Made by a program: the position numbers and the translations under genes. Below, in pieces: positions 17,970 to 27,451 of a DNA stretch of 54,718 nt. Source of the stretch: Thiocapsa marina 5811 (GTDB lineage: Bacteria; Pseudomonadota; Gammaproteobacteria; Chromatiales; Chromatiaceae); NCBI RefSeq assembly GCF_000223985.1, contig NZ_AFWV01000022.1:1-54718 (forward strand), read 5' to 3'. The notes under the pieces are model-generated. The model saw only the letters and a program-made list of their open reading frames with translations. It searched no databases and had not been told where the DNA came from. Each line of letters begins with the position of its first letter. Positions within the stretch are counted from its first letter, which is position 1.

Positions 17970-19130
17970 ATGGTCCCGCACGAACGTGTTTCGCCTTCGC
18001 CCCGATCCGACACGAATGCCAAGCGGATTCTGCTCATTCAATCCGGGTCTTTCTCTCTCATCAACGCCAGCATACTGAGCGCGCTGACGCGGCAGTATCC
18101 AAGTCTCGAAATCGACGTTATCGATATCGTCAAGGAATTCGAAACCGTCAAGTGGCGTAAGATCGCCGCGCTTCCGCATCTGCTGCTAGAGCGCGGGCCG
18201 CAGGCGTTCGTCTCGTCGCGGGCGATCCGGTTTCATACGGTCCGGAGCGCGTGGTACGTGGGAATCGTTCGCGAGATCGTCGAACGGCGGCGAGGGAACG
18301 CGCCGATCCTGTTTACCTTGCAGACCCAATCCTTGTGCGACGCGTCGCTCGACGACGTGCCGCACTGCATCTACACGGATTTCGCCGCGCTGGGACGCAG
18401 GTGGTCTTCATGGCGGGCAGACGACCCGCCGCCTCACCCCCGGTGGTTGGCGCTCGAACGGCAGTTCTACGAGCGTGCCGATCGCGTGTTTACCTTCGGA
18501 TCGCGCGTGCGCGACCTGATTGCGCACGAATACGGGGCGGGAGCCGAGAAGGTCCGGTGCGTCGGGGCGGGCCCCAACGCCGAAATCCGGCGCGACCGTT
18601 CGAATGTCCGCCCGCGGAGCATCCTGTTCATCGGCGTGGAGTGGGAACGCAAGGGCGGCCCGGAGCTGGTCGAGGCATTCGGCCGCGTCCGCGCCGCGCT
18701 TCCGGACGCGACCCTGACCATCGTTGGCTGCGCGCCGCGCGTCTCGGGCCCCGGTATCGAAGTCGTTGGGCGACAGCCGCCGGCGAAGATCAGTGACTTC
18801 TTCGCCCGCGCCGCCTGTTTCTGCATGCCCTCCCGCCTTGAGCCCTTCGGGATCGTGTATGTGGAGGCACTGCACGCAGGAACTGCGATCGTCGCGAGCG
18901 ACTGCGGTGATCAGCGCGACGTGGTGCGCGACGGCGAGAACGGGTTCGTCGTGCCCGTCGGCGACGTCGCCGCCCTGGCAGAAGCGCTGATCGACGTTCT
19001 GGCCGATCCCGAGCGGTCCGCCGCCATGGGCGCCGCGAGCGCGGCACTCGCTCCGCACTTCACCTGGGACGCGACCGTCAAGCGGATCGTGTCCGAGATG
19101 GCGGAAGTGCTGCCGGTCGCCGTGCGCTGA
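17970..19130 (+). CDS. GT4-type glycosyltransferase
   Basis: 386 residues from ATG 17970, which has GGAG six bases upstream; a TTG at 17958 would be a poorer start. Retaining glycosyltransferase family 4 (GT-B fold), expected to transfer a sugar from a nucleotide donor in the cytoplasm. The C-terminal Rossmann domain shows GVEWERKGGPELVEAF (donor-site helix) and the EX7E-type motif in EPFGIVYVEALHAGTAIVAS. The N-terminal half starts RILLIQSGSFSL and is poorly conserved. It is 226 bp downstream of the giant secreted protein with no polysaccharide cluster around it, so the acceptor is unknown; glycosylation of a neighbouring surface protein is only a guess. Confidence 0.85.
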   Translation: MVPHERVSPSPRSDTNAKRILLIQSGSFSLINASILSALTRQYPSLEIDVIDIVKEFETVKWRKIAALPHLLLERGPQAFVSSRAIRFHTVRSAWYVGIVREIVERRRGNAPILFTLQTQSLCDASLDDVPHCIYTDFAALGRRWSSWRADDPPPHPRWLALERQFYERADRVFTFGSRVRDLIAHEYGAGAEKVRCVGAGPNAEIRRDRSNVRPRSILFIGVEWERKGGPELVEAFGRVRAALPDATLTIVGCAPRVSGPGIEVVGRQPPAKISDFFARAACFCMPSRLEPFGIVYVEALHAGTAIVASDCGDQRDVVRDGENGFVVPVGDVAALAEALIDVLADPERSAAMGAASAALAPHFTWDATVKRIVSEMAEVLPVAVR

Positions 19131-19608
19131 TACAGGGAGCAGGTGCGCCGTCCCGCGGCGCTTCGGTCGTTTCGTGCAACTCAACAACCGCCTGCTGTGG
19201 TCGGGACTCTCAAAGATCTTTGACGGCTGCCCGAGGGCGCCTGGAAAATCCGTTAAACAGGGCCACAAACGAGGTTGCGGCCGAGCTGGCGTAATATCTT
19301 CCTTGTCAAAGACCGCGGCAGATTATTTGTGAACGTTTGCACGGCCGCGCTGTCTCCAAGTGCGCACTCTATGGTGCGACTGTCACCGTTGCCCCGGCAA
19401 GGCGCTGGAAGCTCTATCAGGCCAGCTTAGTGCAGCCGACGTCCCAACCTGCGGGACTCGTTGGGCGATGGTTACTCCTCAAGCAATATCCGCAGTAGTA
19501 TGGTCGCAGCCGATGGTTTGCGAACGGTGGGGCGCATTGGTTCTTGGTTACAGCGGAGCAGTTGTCGGGCTTACGAGGCCCCTCGCGTGCAGGCAACGGA
19601 GGATTCGG
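19131..19608. other. Intergenic region before the kinase operon, 478 bp
   Basis: The kinase frame remains open upstream to 19360, but those codons read as low-complexity, non-family sequence before the ribosome binding site at 19598-19602. I therefore treat the stretch as noncoding leader/promoter DNA. No clear -10/-35 or sigma54 -24/-12 motif was found. Confidence 0.5.
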
Positions 19609-21102
19609 ATGACTCGTAGGGTCTCGGTCTACCGTCTGTTCTCACTCCTTCAGCTGATCTTCATGGGATTCGCGGTCGTCACTCTGCCCCTTGCCGGCGC
19701 GCTCGCCACGGCTTTGGTATCCGTGGATCGTCTTACTTCGCATGGGCAGGCGGCGGTACTCGAAGCGACCCATGCCATCCAGGCGAGCCGCAATCTCGTC
19801 GAAGACATGACCGCAGTCGAGCGCTACGCCCGGCAATATCATGTCCTTGGCGACACGGCCTTGCTCGAGTCATACGAGCAGAGGCGCGACAGCTTCTTGA
19901 AGACCCTTGGTACGATGAGACGCCTGCAGTTGGGATCCGCCGGCATGGAACGGCTCGTTCAGCTCGATCGAGAGGCCATGACCGTTTTTTCGGTCTTGAA
20001 GAACGAGGATTCGGGCAGTCAAGTCGCGCTGGAAGCAATCGAGTCATTTCCGGGTCTTGGAATCCTCGCAAGGAACGTTCTTCACGAGACCATCAGGTCC
20101 GTAGCGCATGAAATCGAGCAGATGCAGCGCCAAGCCACTCGATTTCGGCAACACCTTTTGTGGGAGGCATCCGCTCTGATTCCCGCGGCTTTGTTGTTGG
20201 CGATTCTTTTCACCGTTGTGATCGCGAGACCGATCCATCAACTTGACCAGGCCATCAAGTCGCTCGGCGCGGGGATTTTCGACCGGCCCATCACGGTATC
20301 TGGCCCCTATGATCTTGCAGACCTTGGCCGCCGCCTGAATTGGTTGCGGATTCGCCTGATCGAGCTCGAGGAGCAGAAGACCTTCTTCATGCACCATATC
20401 TCTCATGAGCTCAAAACGCCTCTGACCAACATCCGGGAAGGTGTTGCGCTTCTGTCGCAAGACGTCGTGGGTAGGCTGAACGTAGAGCAACAAGAGATTG
20501 CGAACATCGTCTGCGCGAATAGTCTCGATCTGCAGCGATTGATAGAGAATCTGCTGAGCGTCAGTCTCGCAAGAGCGGCTTCGCCGATAGCCGATCCGCG
20601 GGAGATCGATCTGGATGGTCTGGTGCGTGAGATCGCGGATCGACACAAGCTCTACGCCCGATCCAATGATGTGACGCTCGACTTGGATCTGAACGGCGAG
20701 GTCTTATGCACGGATCTGGATCGGTTGACAACGATTCTCGATAACCTCCTCTCGAATGCAATCAAGTTTACGGCGATGCGAAGCCGTGTCCGCGTCATCA
20801 CGGGCCGGATCGACGGGGATGTCTATGTCGAGGTTCAAGACGAGGGTTGTGGCATCCCTCCAGAAGATCGGGAGCGCGTATTCGAATTGTTTTTCCAAGG
20901 TGACCACCCTGGAGCAGGTCATATCCGTGGCAGCGGCATTGGGCTCTATATCGCCCGCGAATATGCTCGGGCCCTCGAAGGGCGATTGCAGGTACTCGCC
21001 TCCGAAAAGGGGGCCCGACTACAGCTTCGGTTGCCCGGCCCCAGATCCAAATCGTCAGGTCAGATGGAATCCCCTTTGAGCGGCGCGGGCGTGGAAGGAT
21101 GA
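19609..21102 (+). CDS. Sensor histidine kinase, GlrK/QseE-like
   Basis: 497 residues from ATG 19609, with GGAGG seven bases upstream. Membrane segments lie at ~10-38 and ~186-206 and enclose a helical periplasmic sensor region. A HAMP-like linker follows, then the HisKA box MHHISHELKTPLTNIREG with the phosphorylated His at 266. The HATPase_c domain has NLLSNAIKFT (N box), DEGCGIPPEDRERVFELF (G1/F box) and GSGIGLYIAREYA (G2). Gene order kinase-lipoprotein-sigma54 activator matches glrK-qseG-glrR (qseE-qseG-qseF) of enterobacteria, where the system senses envelope status. The 3' end overlaps the next gene by 4 bp (ATGA), indicating translational coupling. The signal is unknown here. Confidence 0.85.
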   Translation: MTRRVSVYRLFSLLQLIFMGFAVVTLPLAGALATALVSVDRLTSHGQAAVLEATHAIQASRNLVEDMTAVERYARQYHVLGDTALLESYEQRRDSFLKTLGTMRRLQLGSAGMERLVQLDREAMTVFSVLKNEDSGSQVALEAIESFPGLGILARNVLHETIRSVAHEIEQMQRQATRFRQHLLWEASALIPAALLLAILFTVVIARPIHQLDQAIKSLGAGIFDRPITVSGPYDLADLGRRLNWLRIRLIELEEQKTFFMHHISHELKTPLTNIREGVALLSQDVVGRLNVEQQEIANIVCANSLDLQRLIENLLSVSLARAASPIADPREIDLDGLVREIADRHKLYARSNDVTLDLDLNGEVLCTDLDRLTTILDNLLSNAIKFTAMRSRVRVITGRIDGDVYVEVQDEGCGIPPEDRERVFELFFQGDHPGAGHIRGSGIGLYIAREYARALEGRLQVLASEKGARLQLRLPGPRSKSSGQMESPLSGAGVEG

Positions 21103-21776
21103 GGCCGAGATTCGCTCAGGAGTGGTGCCGCCGATCATTGCGCCTGAAGGTGCAGAGGACATCCATTGGTGCCGTTTTTGTCTTGGTTGTGGGTTGCACC
21201 ATGATTCCGGGAAGGACCTCCTCGACGTCCGCTCAAGAGTCGATCGATCTCGGGGTGCTTTTCGATTCCGTTGCCGCCATCCGACACACCAGCCCGGATG
21301 TCCTTCGGAAGGCGGCGGCGGAGGCCAACCCGGATCATCCATCCGAGCTATTGCATTGGAGCGTCGTGTTGATCGTGCTCGGTCGCCCATCTGACAAAAA
21401 GCGTGCAATAGAGCTGCTCGACACCTATCTGACCCACACGGATCAAGCCCCCGGCTCTGTCTTACTCGCAAACCTTCTACTACAGCAGTTGCAGGACGAG
21501 CTCCGACTGCAGAGGAGGGTCGCAAAGGCGATCGGGCAGCGAAACGAGCTCTCCAAACAGTTCGAGGGGCGTAAGGGCGAGCTGCAGGAACGTATACAGG
21601 AGTTGGAGGGTCGCGAGCAGCAACTGGAGGGGCGTGAAGAGGAGTTGACGGGGCTTCGGCGGCAACTCGCAGAGCTGGAGACACAATTGGAAGGTCTCAA
21701 ACGTATCGAGCTTGAGATGCAGGACCGTGCTCTGGCGCCCGATTTGGAGTTACCCCGATTAGAATCACCGAGATGA
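21099..21776 (+). CDS. QseG-like outer-membrane lipoprotein with coiled coil
   Basis: 225 residues. The N-terminus carries basic residues, a hydrophobic run and the lipobox-like LVVGC, so the mature protein should be lipidated at Cys33. The middle is an all-helical region (~50-125). The C-terminal part is a coiled coil with a repeated ELEGREQQLEGREEEL pattern (~160-205). Its position between kinase and regulator, with ATGA overlap with the kinase and a 6-bp gap to the regulator, matches QseG, an outer-membrane lipoprotein that in E. coli touches the kinase periplasmic domain. The sequence is poorly conserved, so the assignment leans on context. Confidence 0.72.
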   Translation: MRPRFAQEWCRRSLRLKVQRTSIGAVFVLVVGCTMIPGRTSSTSAQESIDLGVLFDSVAAIRHTSPDVLRKAAAEANPDHPSELLHWSVVLIVLGRPSDKKRAIELLDTYLTHTDQAPGSVLLANLLLQQLQDELRLQRRVAKAIGQRNELSKQFEGRKGELQERIQELEGREQQLEGREEELTGLRRQLAELETQLEGLKRIELEMQDRALAPDLELPRLESPR

Positions 21777-21782
21777 CGACCG

Positions 21783-23180
21783 ATGATAGATCCTTTTCGT
21801 ATTCTTCTCGTGGACGACGATGCAGGGCTCCTGAGACTTCTCTCCATTCGGCTCAGAGCGGCTGGCCATGTCATCGAAGCCGCGAGCAGCGGCGAGCAGG
21901 CGATTGCGCTGCTCCCGCACTTCATGCCGAGTCTAGTCATTACGGATCTCCGGATGGGAGGCCTTGATGGTCTCGCGCTCTTCTCCTCCGTCCAACAGGA
22001 CTATCCTGGTCTACCTGTGATCATCCTCACCGCCCACGGCAGTATTCCGGAAGCCGTGAAGGCCACGCAGCAGGGAGTCTTCGGATATCTGACAAAGCCC
22101 TTCGACGGGCAAGAGCTTTTGGCCGTCATCGGGCGCGCACAGCGCGTTTCGACTGGAGCGGACTCCGTATCCCGTCGATCCGATGGAGCCGATGAGTGGC
22201 GTGACGGCATTTTGACCCGGAGTGCGGCCATGGAAGAGGTGTTGCGCCAGGCGTACCTTGCGGCAGGAACGGATACCAACATCCTGATCCAAGGGGAAAG
22301 CGGCACCGGAAAGGAGCTGCTGGCGCGCGCGATACATCGGGCAAGTCATCGCGCGAACCGGCCGTTCGTAGCCGTCAACTGTACCGCCATACCTGAGACA
22401 CTTCTTGAGTCGGAGCTCTTCGGTCACAGCAAAGGTTCTTTCACCGGCGCGACACAGAACCGAAAAGGTCTATTCGAAGAAGCGGATGCCGGTACCTTAT
22501 TCTTGGATGAAATCGGAGATATGCCGCTCGCATTTCAGGCCAAGCTGCTGCGCGCGCTTCAAGAAGGGGAGGTTCGCCCGGTCGGGGCAAATCGCTCGGT
22601 ACCCGTCGATGTGCGGATCGTCTCGGCGACGCATCGCGACCTTGACCAGGCCTTGATCGAGGAGCGGTTTCGTAACGATCTTTTTTATCGCCTGGACGTG
22701 GTCAGGTTGGCCTTTCCCCCGCTTCGTGAGCGATGTGAGGACGTGTCCTTGCTTGCAAGCCACTTTCTCGCACGGGCCAACGGACGAAACAAAAGACATA
22801 TCGAAGGTTTCGCACCGGATGCGATGGAGCTGATGATGTCAGCCCCCTGGCCCGGAAACGTGCGTCAACTCCAGAATCTCGTCGAGCAAGCCGCCGCGCT
22901 CTGCACCACCGAGATTATCCCAGCCAGTTTGGTGCAGCGCGCCCTTCGCAACGATCTCAACTCAGTGCCTTCCCTGGCCGACGCGCGCGAGCGTTTCGAC
23001 CGGGAGTACCTCGAAAATCTGCTGCGGATCACCGAAGGTAATGTTGCGAGTGCCGCGCGACTGGCCGGACGGAACCGGACAGAACTTTACAAGCTGCTGC
23101 GCCGGCATCGTCTCGAGCCCGCATTGTTCCGTAACTCACAATCCGACGCCAAGCAGCTGTTGCCCGTTGGCCGCAACTGA
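21783..23180 (+). CDS. Sigma54-dependent response regulator, GlrR/QseF-like
   Basis: 465 residues. The receiver domain (1-120) has the acidic pocket D11-D13, phosphoacceptor D55 (VITDLRM) and K105 (LTKPFDG). The AAA+ sigma54-activation domain (~145-380) has Walker A GESGTGKE (171-178) and Walker B LFLDEIG (239-245). The sigma54 contact loop reads GSFTGA (218-223), not the usual GAFTGA. A C-terminal Fis-type helix-turn-helix follows (~420-452, GNVASAARLAGRNRTELYKLL). It should drive sigma54 promoters when phosphorylated by the upstream kinase. No target site was found in the window. Confidence 0.9.
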   Translation: MIDPFRILLVDDDAGLLRLLSIRLRAAGHVIEAASSGEQAIALLPHFMPSLVITDLRMGGLDGLALFSSVQQDYPGLPVIILTAHGSIPEAVKATQQGVFGYLTKPFDGQELLAVIGRAQRVSTGADSVSRRSDGADEWRDGILTRSAAMEEVLRQAYLAAGTDTNILIQGESGTGKELLARAIHRASHRANRPFVAVNCTAIPETLLESELFGHSKGSFTGATQNRKGLFEEADAGTLFLDEIGDMPLAFQAKLLRALQEGEVRPVGANRSVPVDVRIVSATHRDLDQALIEERFRNDLFYRLDVVRLAFPPLRERCEDVSLLASHFLARANGRNKRHIEGFAPDAMELMMSAPWPGNVRQLQNLVEQAAALCTTEIIPASLVQRALRNDLNSVPSLADARERFDREYLENLLRITEGNVASAARLAGRNRTELYKLLRRHRLEPALFRNSQSDAKQLLPVGRN

Positions 23181-23736
23181 CCGTTCATCGACGAGTTGCG
23201 AGGCGTGACTTTGTTGTCGTGGATCGACGACAAAGAAATACCCTACAAAGCAGCTACTTCGGATATCTCATCTCTTCGGCGTCGCCATTGGACGACATGT
23301 CTGACAGCCGGCATCTCGGACTTCGATCTTCGCTTCGACGCAAATCACATCACAACAAGGGCTTATCCCGCTTCGATGGCGATGGCACGGGTTTCGCGTA
23401 GGCCTGTATGACAGCGCCCCGCGCCCAGCGTAGCACTGTGGATCCGAACCCTGAAGCCGTGGTCAACCGATCGCCGGGTAGTCGACGAACCTGTGGCGTC
23501 TCCCGGCAGCAAGCGAAAGTCTGTCTGAAGTCATGATGTAAGAAACTATGGGTGTCGCTCGTTCACCGCACTCACATGCGGGCTGTAGCCGAATCCCAGG
23601 AGCCAAGACTTCAGTCCTATCTGAATTGACACAGTCGTCGATGAATATCGACTGGGTCAGTTCACCTCGATATCTGTCCGTGTCACAATCCTTCCGTTAC
23701 GACTAAATTCTGCGCTTCCATAGGAGACATTAACCA
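23181..23736. other. Intergenic region, 556 bp, with an imperfect inverted repeat
   Basis: No gene seen. It separates the regulator from the DUF1800 gene. A 15-bp inverted repeat near its right end is listed separately. The ribosome binding site AGGAG lies about ten bases before the DUF1800 start. Confidence 0.5.
23623..23663. promoter_or_regulatory. Imperfect inverted repeat upstream of DUF1800 gene (possible operator)
   Basis: GAATTGACACAGTCG (23623-23637) is the inverse of CGACTGGGTCAGTTC (23649-23663) at 13 of 15 positions, with an 11-base spacer. It ends 73 bp before the start codon, a distance suited to an operator or to a hairpin in the leader. The binding protein is unknown. Confidence 0.4.
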
Positions 23737-25506
23737 ATGCAGACCTTTAAAGGGGCCGGAATGCGCCTCGCCATCGCTCTGATCTTTCTCTTTTTCATTC
23801 TCGGGCCAGTCACGGCCGGCACCTTCACGGCAAACAATTCGTCGGAACGTGCGCTGGTCGAATACAAGATCCTCGCGGCGCAGTTCCTGAACATGGCGAC
23901 GTTTGGCCCAACATCAGCCGACATTGACGCGCTGGCAAGCCGAATGCAGAGAATCGGTGTCGATGATGCACGCGAGGAGTGGATCGATAGGCAGTTCGCG
24001 CTTCCGATCTCCGGGCACCTCTCCCTTGCACAGCAGCTCATTCGCGAGTCCGGGCGCTCGTCCACCTTTAAGACCGAGAATAGAGCCAGGATTCACTCAT
24101 GGTGGCAAAATGCGCTCGCCGCTCCCGATCAACTTCGCCAAAGGGTCGCTTGGGCGCTCGCACAAATCTGGGTCGTTGGAGGGGCTCCGAATGCGCTGTT
24201 TATTGGCACGGCGGATTACTATGACGTGCTACTTCAGAACAGCTTCGGAAACTACCGTGACCTTATGGAGGATGTCACGCTTCACCCGGTCATGGGTGTC
24301 TATCTCGACCATTTCCGAAACCGCAAGCCAGACCCCGCACTCAACAGATTTCCCGACGAGAACTATGCTCGCGAGTTCCTGCAGCTGTTCACCATAGGCC
24401 CGTTCGAGCTGAACCGGAACGGGGAGTGGAAAATCTCGGCTGATGGCGAGTTCGTCCCATCATACGATAACGCGGATATCGAGTCATTCGCCCGTGTTTT
24501 CACTGGATTCGGGTCCGGTACGGCGAATGACTTCTGGCAACCACCAGATGAACTTACACCGATGAGGATGTTCGAAAGCGAACATGATAAAGATCGCAAA
24601 GAGCTGCTTCAGGGCCGGGTTCTTCCGGCTGGGCAAGGAGGTATGCGGGATGTGAAGGATGCTATGGACAACGTCTTCGAGCATCCGAACGTGGGGCCAT
24701 TTATTGCTAGACTCCTTATTCAGCGCCTGGTGATGTCGAACCCGCCCAGGTGGTACGTAAACCGCGTTGCCCGCGCATTTAATGGCGATGACGGCGGGGC
24801 GAGAGGTGACATGCGGCGTGTAATCAAGGCCATCTTGCTCGACCCGGAGGCATCACGTGGGTTATCCATCACCCGGCCGTCGGCGCTGAGCATCACCGCG
24901 ACCTCTGGCGTTTCACACCGCTCTCGACTCCAGGAGCCGGTGGTGCGGTATGCATCCCTGGTGCGGGCGTTTAACCCGAGCAGTAATTGCCCGAGGGGTC
25001 GTTTGATTCTTGACGGCGCGGTGGGAGCTTTTGATCAAGGCCCTTATGCCTCTCCGAGCGTCTTCAATTTCTACCTGCCTGATTTCAGACCGGGAGGTAA
25101 GCTGCAGGAATACACCCACCCATCGCTCCGCGACGGCGTCCTTGTTGCGCCTGAATTTCAGTTGTTGACCTCAAGCGGGGCAAATCGCTTTTCGAACCGA
25201 ATCTACGGGGATGTCAGGTCTGAAGCGATCTCGGTCAATACGATTGCTGGCCAGAGATGTCGGGTGCAATTGGACCTGACTCGGGAAAAGCAGTTGGCGC
25301 TTTCGAACCCAGCGGAATTAATGCGCCACCTCGACTTGCTCCTCTGCCAGGGTACGATGAGCGACAGTAGCCGCCGTGTAATCGAGGAGGAGATTGTGAG
25401 TGCAACCAACCTGCGTTGGTTGAGCCAGAATCAAAAGGCACAGCTCCGGGCAACTAGTGCGGTGATTGCAACGACGCTCTCTCCTGACTGCGCGATTTCG
25501 CCTTGA
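23737..25506 (+). CDS. DUF1800 domain secreted protein
   Basis: 589 residues with a signal peptide (hydrophobic residues ~10-27, cleavage near TAG). The DUF1800 core is clear: LAAQFLNMATFGPTSADID near the start, WWQNALAAPDQLRQRVAWAL, and the family hallmark PDENYAREFLQLFTIG around residue 210. The function of DUF1800 is unknown. It occurs with DUF1501 genes in many Gram-negative bacteria, and the two are thought to work together at the cell surface or in the periplasm. The DUF1501 partner follows 84 bp downstream on the same strand. Start chosen at ATG 23737 with AGGAGA upstream. Confidence 0.85.
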   Translation: MQTFKGAGMRLAIALIFLFFILGPVTAGTFTANNSSERALVEYKILAAQFLNMATFGPTSADIDALASRMQRIGVDDAREEWIDRQFALPISGHLSLAQQLIRESGRSSTFKTENRARIHSWWQNALAAPDQLRQRVAWALAQIWVVGGAPNALFIGTADYYDVLLQNSFGNYRDLMEDVTLHPVMGVYLDHFRNRKPDPALNRFPDENYAREFLQLFTIGPFELNRNGEWKISADGEFVPSYDNADIESFARVFTGFGSGTANDFWQPPDELTPMRMFESEHDKDRKELLQGRVLPAGQGGMRDVKDAMDNVFEHPNVGPFIARLLIQRLVMSNPPRWYVNRVARAFNGDDGGARGDMRRVIKAILLDPEASRGLSITRPSALSITATSGVSHRSRLQEPVVRYASLVRAFNPSSNCPRGRLILDGAVGAFDQGPYASPSVFNFYLPDFRPGGKLQEYTHPSLRDGVLVAPEFQLLTSSGANRFSNRIYGDVRSEAISVNTIAGQRCRVQLDLTREKQLALSNPAELMRHLDLLLCQGTMSDSSRRVIEEEIVSATNLRWLSQNQKAQLRATSAVIATTLSPDCAISP

Positions 25507-25590
25507 CATGGTGAGGGGCGTCATTCGCACGATTTACTCGATGTCCATCATTCCAAAGCGTTTTACGCAGTGTACTACTAGGGGCAAACC

Positions 25591-27024
25591 ATGAAACCGA
25601 AACGTCCAGTCATTGCTCGCGAACTACCCTCGCCGAGCCGTCGTCAATTCCTGAGGCTCTCCGGTGGCTGCGCAGGGTTGTTGTCCACCTCGCTGGTGTC
25701 GAGCATCATCAACTTGAAGATGACCAACGCTGCGTACGCTGCCGCCGGGGATACATCGGGATATAAGGCTCTCGTTTGCGTGTTTTTGCTTGGCGGCAAC
25801 GACAGCTGGAATATGCTTGTTCCCTACGAGTCCGGTGAATATAACGACTACGCCGGGATCCGTCGGGATCTGGCGCTTAGGCGTTCGAGTCTGCTTCCGA
25901 TTACGGATACGCAGACCGGACGCCGCTTCGGCGTTCATCCGAGGATGAACGAGATCCGTAATCTTTACAATCGCGGCAACTCGCCGCTCGCTTTTGTGAC
26001 GAATGTCGGCAGCTTGATCGAGCCCACCGACAAGCAAGGTTTTGTTTCCGGTCGAAATCTTCCGGTCAGCTTGTTCTCGCATTCTGACGAGCAACGTCAT
26101 TGGCAGACTTCTTTGCCCCAATCGGCCGGACAAGAAACGGGCTGGGCCGGACGAATGGCCGACATCCTCACGGACTCCGTCAACGACGATCCAGCGGTCG
26201 GGATGAACATCGCGCTCAACTCGCTGAATGTTTTTCAGACGGGCAGGAGAGTGTTGCCATATGTGGTCGGTGCCGATGGTGCGATCCCCTCCAACTATTA
26301 CAAGGGTAGCGGTATTGCCAACAGCATCTTGACTAAAATCAGCGACCGGCTGCTGACCGACGCCTACGCCAATGAATTCGAGGGAGCCTACGCGCTGGCG
26401 CATCGCGAAGCGATCGACCTGAGTGAAGAGTATGATCGCGCGACCCGCGGGGCGACAGTGAGAACTGCCTTCCCTCGAACCGACCTTGGGGCACAGCTAC
26501 GTCAGGTTGCTCGTGCGATCGCCGCGCGCGGCGCGCTCGGGCACAGGAGACAGACCTTCTTCGTCTCGATGGGAGGATGGGATCATCACGACGAGTTGCT
26601 CAATGCCCAAGCCGCTATGCTCCCGGAACTCAGCCAGGCCCTCGCCGCTTTCTACGAGGCGACGGTCGAGTTGGGGGTCGATCAGGACGTCGTAACCTTC
26701 ACGGCCTCGGATTTCGGTCGAACGTTATCCTCAAACGGCAACGGATCGGACCACGCCTGGGGCGGAAACCAGATCATCATGGGGGGTTCCGTGGTCGGTG
26801 GCCGGTTGTACGGCGACTATCCCGAGACGCTACGTGCGGGCTCAGAACTCGATGTCGGGCGCGGACGGTTGATTCCCACGACATCGGTCGATGAGTACAA
26901 CGCAGAGCTCGCGCTGTGGTTCGGGGTTCAAAACAACAGGGACCTCGACGAAATTTTGCCGAACATCCGTAACTTCGACTTCCCTCGCGGGATCGCCAAT
27001 GGACCGCTCGGGGCGCTGGTTTAA
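25591..27024 (+). CDS. DUF1501 domain protein with Tat signal
   Basis: 477 residues. The N-terminus carries a twin-arginine signal, SRRQFLRLSGG, followed by a hydrophobic stretch, so a folded, possibly cofactor-bound protein is exported. DUF1501 belongs to the alkaline-phosphatase/sulfatase-like superfamily: VCVFLLGGNDSWNMLVPY near residue 65, GGWDHHDELLN around 330, and FTASDFGRTLSSNGNGSDHAWGG around 370-392, which hold the metal-ligand-like Asp/His residues. No specific substrate is known. It pairs with the preceding DUF1800 gene. The stop codon TAA is followed by ACGCGG, resembling but not matching the interspersed AAACCGCG termini found elsewhere in the window. Confidence 0.87.
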   Translation: MKPKRPVIARELPSPSRRQFLRLSGGCAGLLSTSLVSSIINLKMTNAAYAAAGDTSGYKALVCVFLLGGNDSWNMLVPYESGEYNDYAGIRRDLALRRSSLLPITDTQTGRRFGVHPRMNEIRNLYNRGNSPLAFVTNVGSLIEPTDKQGFVSGRNLPVSLFSHSDEQRHWQTSLPQSAGQETGWAGRMADILTDSVNDDPAVGMNIALNSLNVFQTGRRVLPYVVGADGAIPSNYYKGSGIANSILTKISDRLLTDAYANEFEGAYALAHREAIDLSEEYDRATRGATVRTAFPRTDLGAQLRQVARAIAARGALGHRRQTFFVSMGGWDHHDELLNAQAAMLPELSQALAAFYEATVELGVDQDVVTFTASDFGRTLSSNGNGSDHAWGGNQIIMGGSVVGGRLYGDYPETLRAGSELDVGRGRLIPTTSVDEYNAELALWFGVQNNRDLDEILPNIRNFDFPRGIANGPLGALV

Positions 27025-27451
27025 ACGCGGCTTAGCTTGGGGGGAAGCTGGGGGAAGGGATTGCGCCTTGGCACGATGTCCCGGATGACTTAGTGACGAT
27101 TCAGAAACAAGGTGAACACCTAGTTCACGGATGGGTAGAGCGCAGCGAAACCCATCCACCCCCGCTCAAGCGTCGATTCCGGGGCGCGGCGCGCAAAAGA
27201 TGGGTTTCGCTGCGCTCTACCCATCCTACGTGTTTCGGTTATTTCTTAACCGTTCCTCAACGGCCTGCGTGGGCGGTCGATCGATCGGGTCTCTGCGGCG
27301 GGCGATGATGCCGTGGACGGTGGCGGGCACTCGAACCGTCGTTTCGACCGGTCTGCTCAACCCGCCCTCGTCGGCAACATGGTCATGGCGGGTCTCCTTT
27401 GCTGTACCATTTTGTGCAGTGCAAGAAACAATCGCCGATGATCAGATCCAT
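27025..27451. other. Intergenic region, 427 bp, holding a large inverted repeat
   Basis: The DUF3683 frame is open upstream into this stretch, but those codons translate the inverted-repeat element and have no family match, so I treat it as noncoding. The main content is the 28-bp inverted repeat listed next. Confidence 0.55.
27129..27226. repeat. 98-bp element with perfect 28-bp inverted termini
   Basis: The left arm 27129-27156 starts GGATGGGTAGAGCGCAGCGA and the right arm 27199-27226 is its exact reverse complement; the spacer is 42 bp. Elements starting (GTA)GGATGGGTAGAGC and reading to AAACCCATC are common interspersed repeats in gammaproteobacteria. A transcript would fold into a very stable hairpin, which could also end the DUF1501 transcript. 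Confidence 0.9.
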
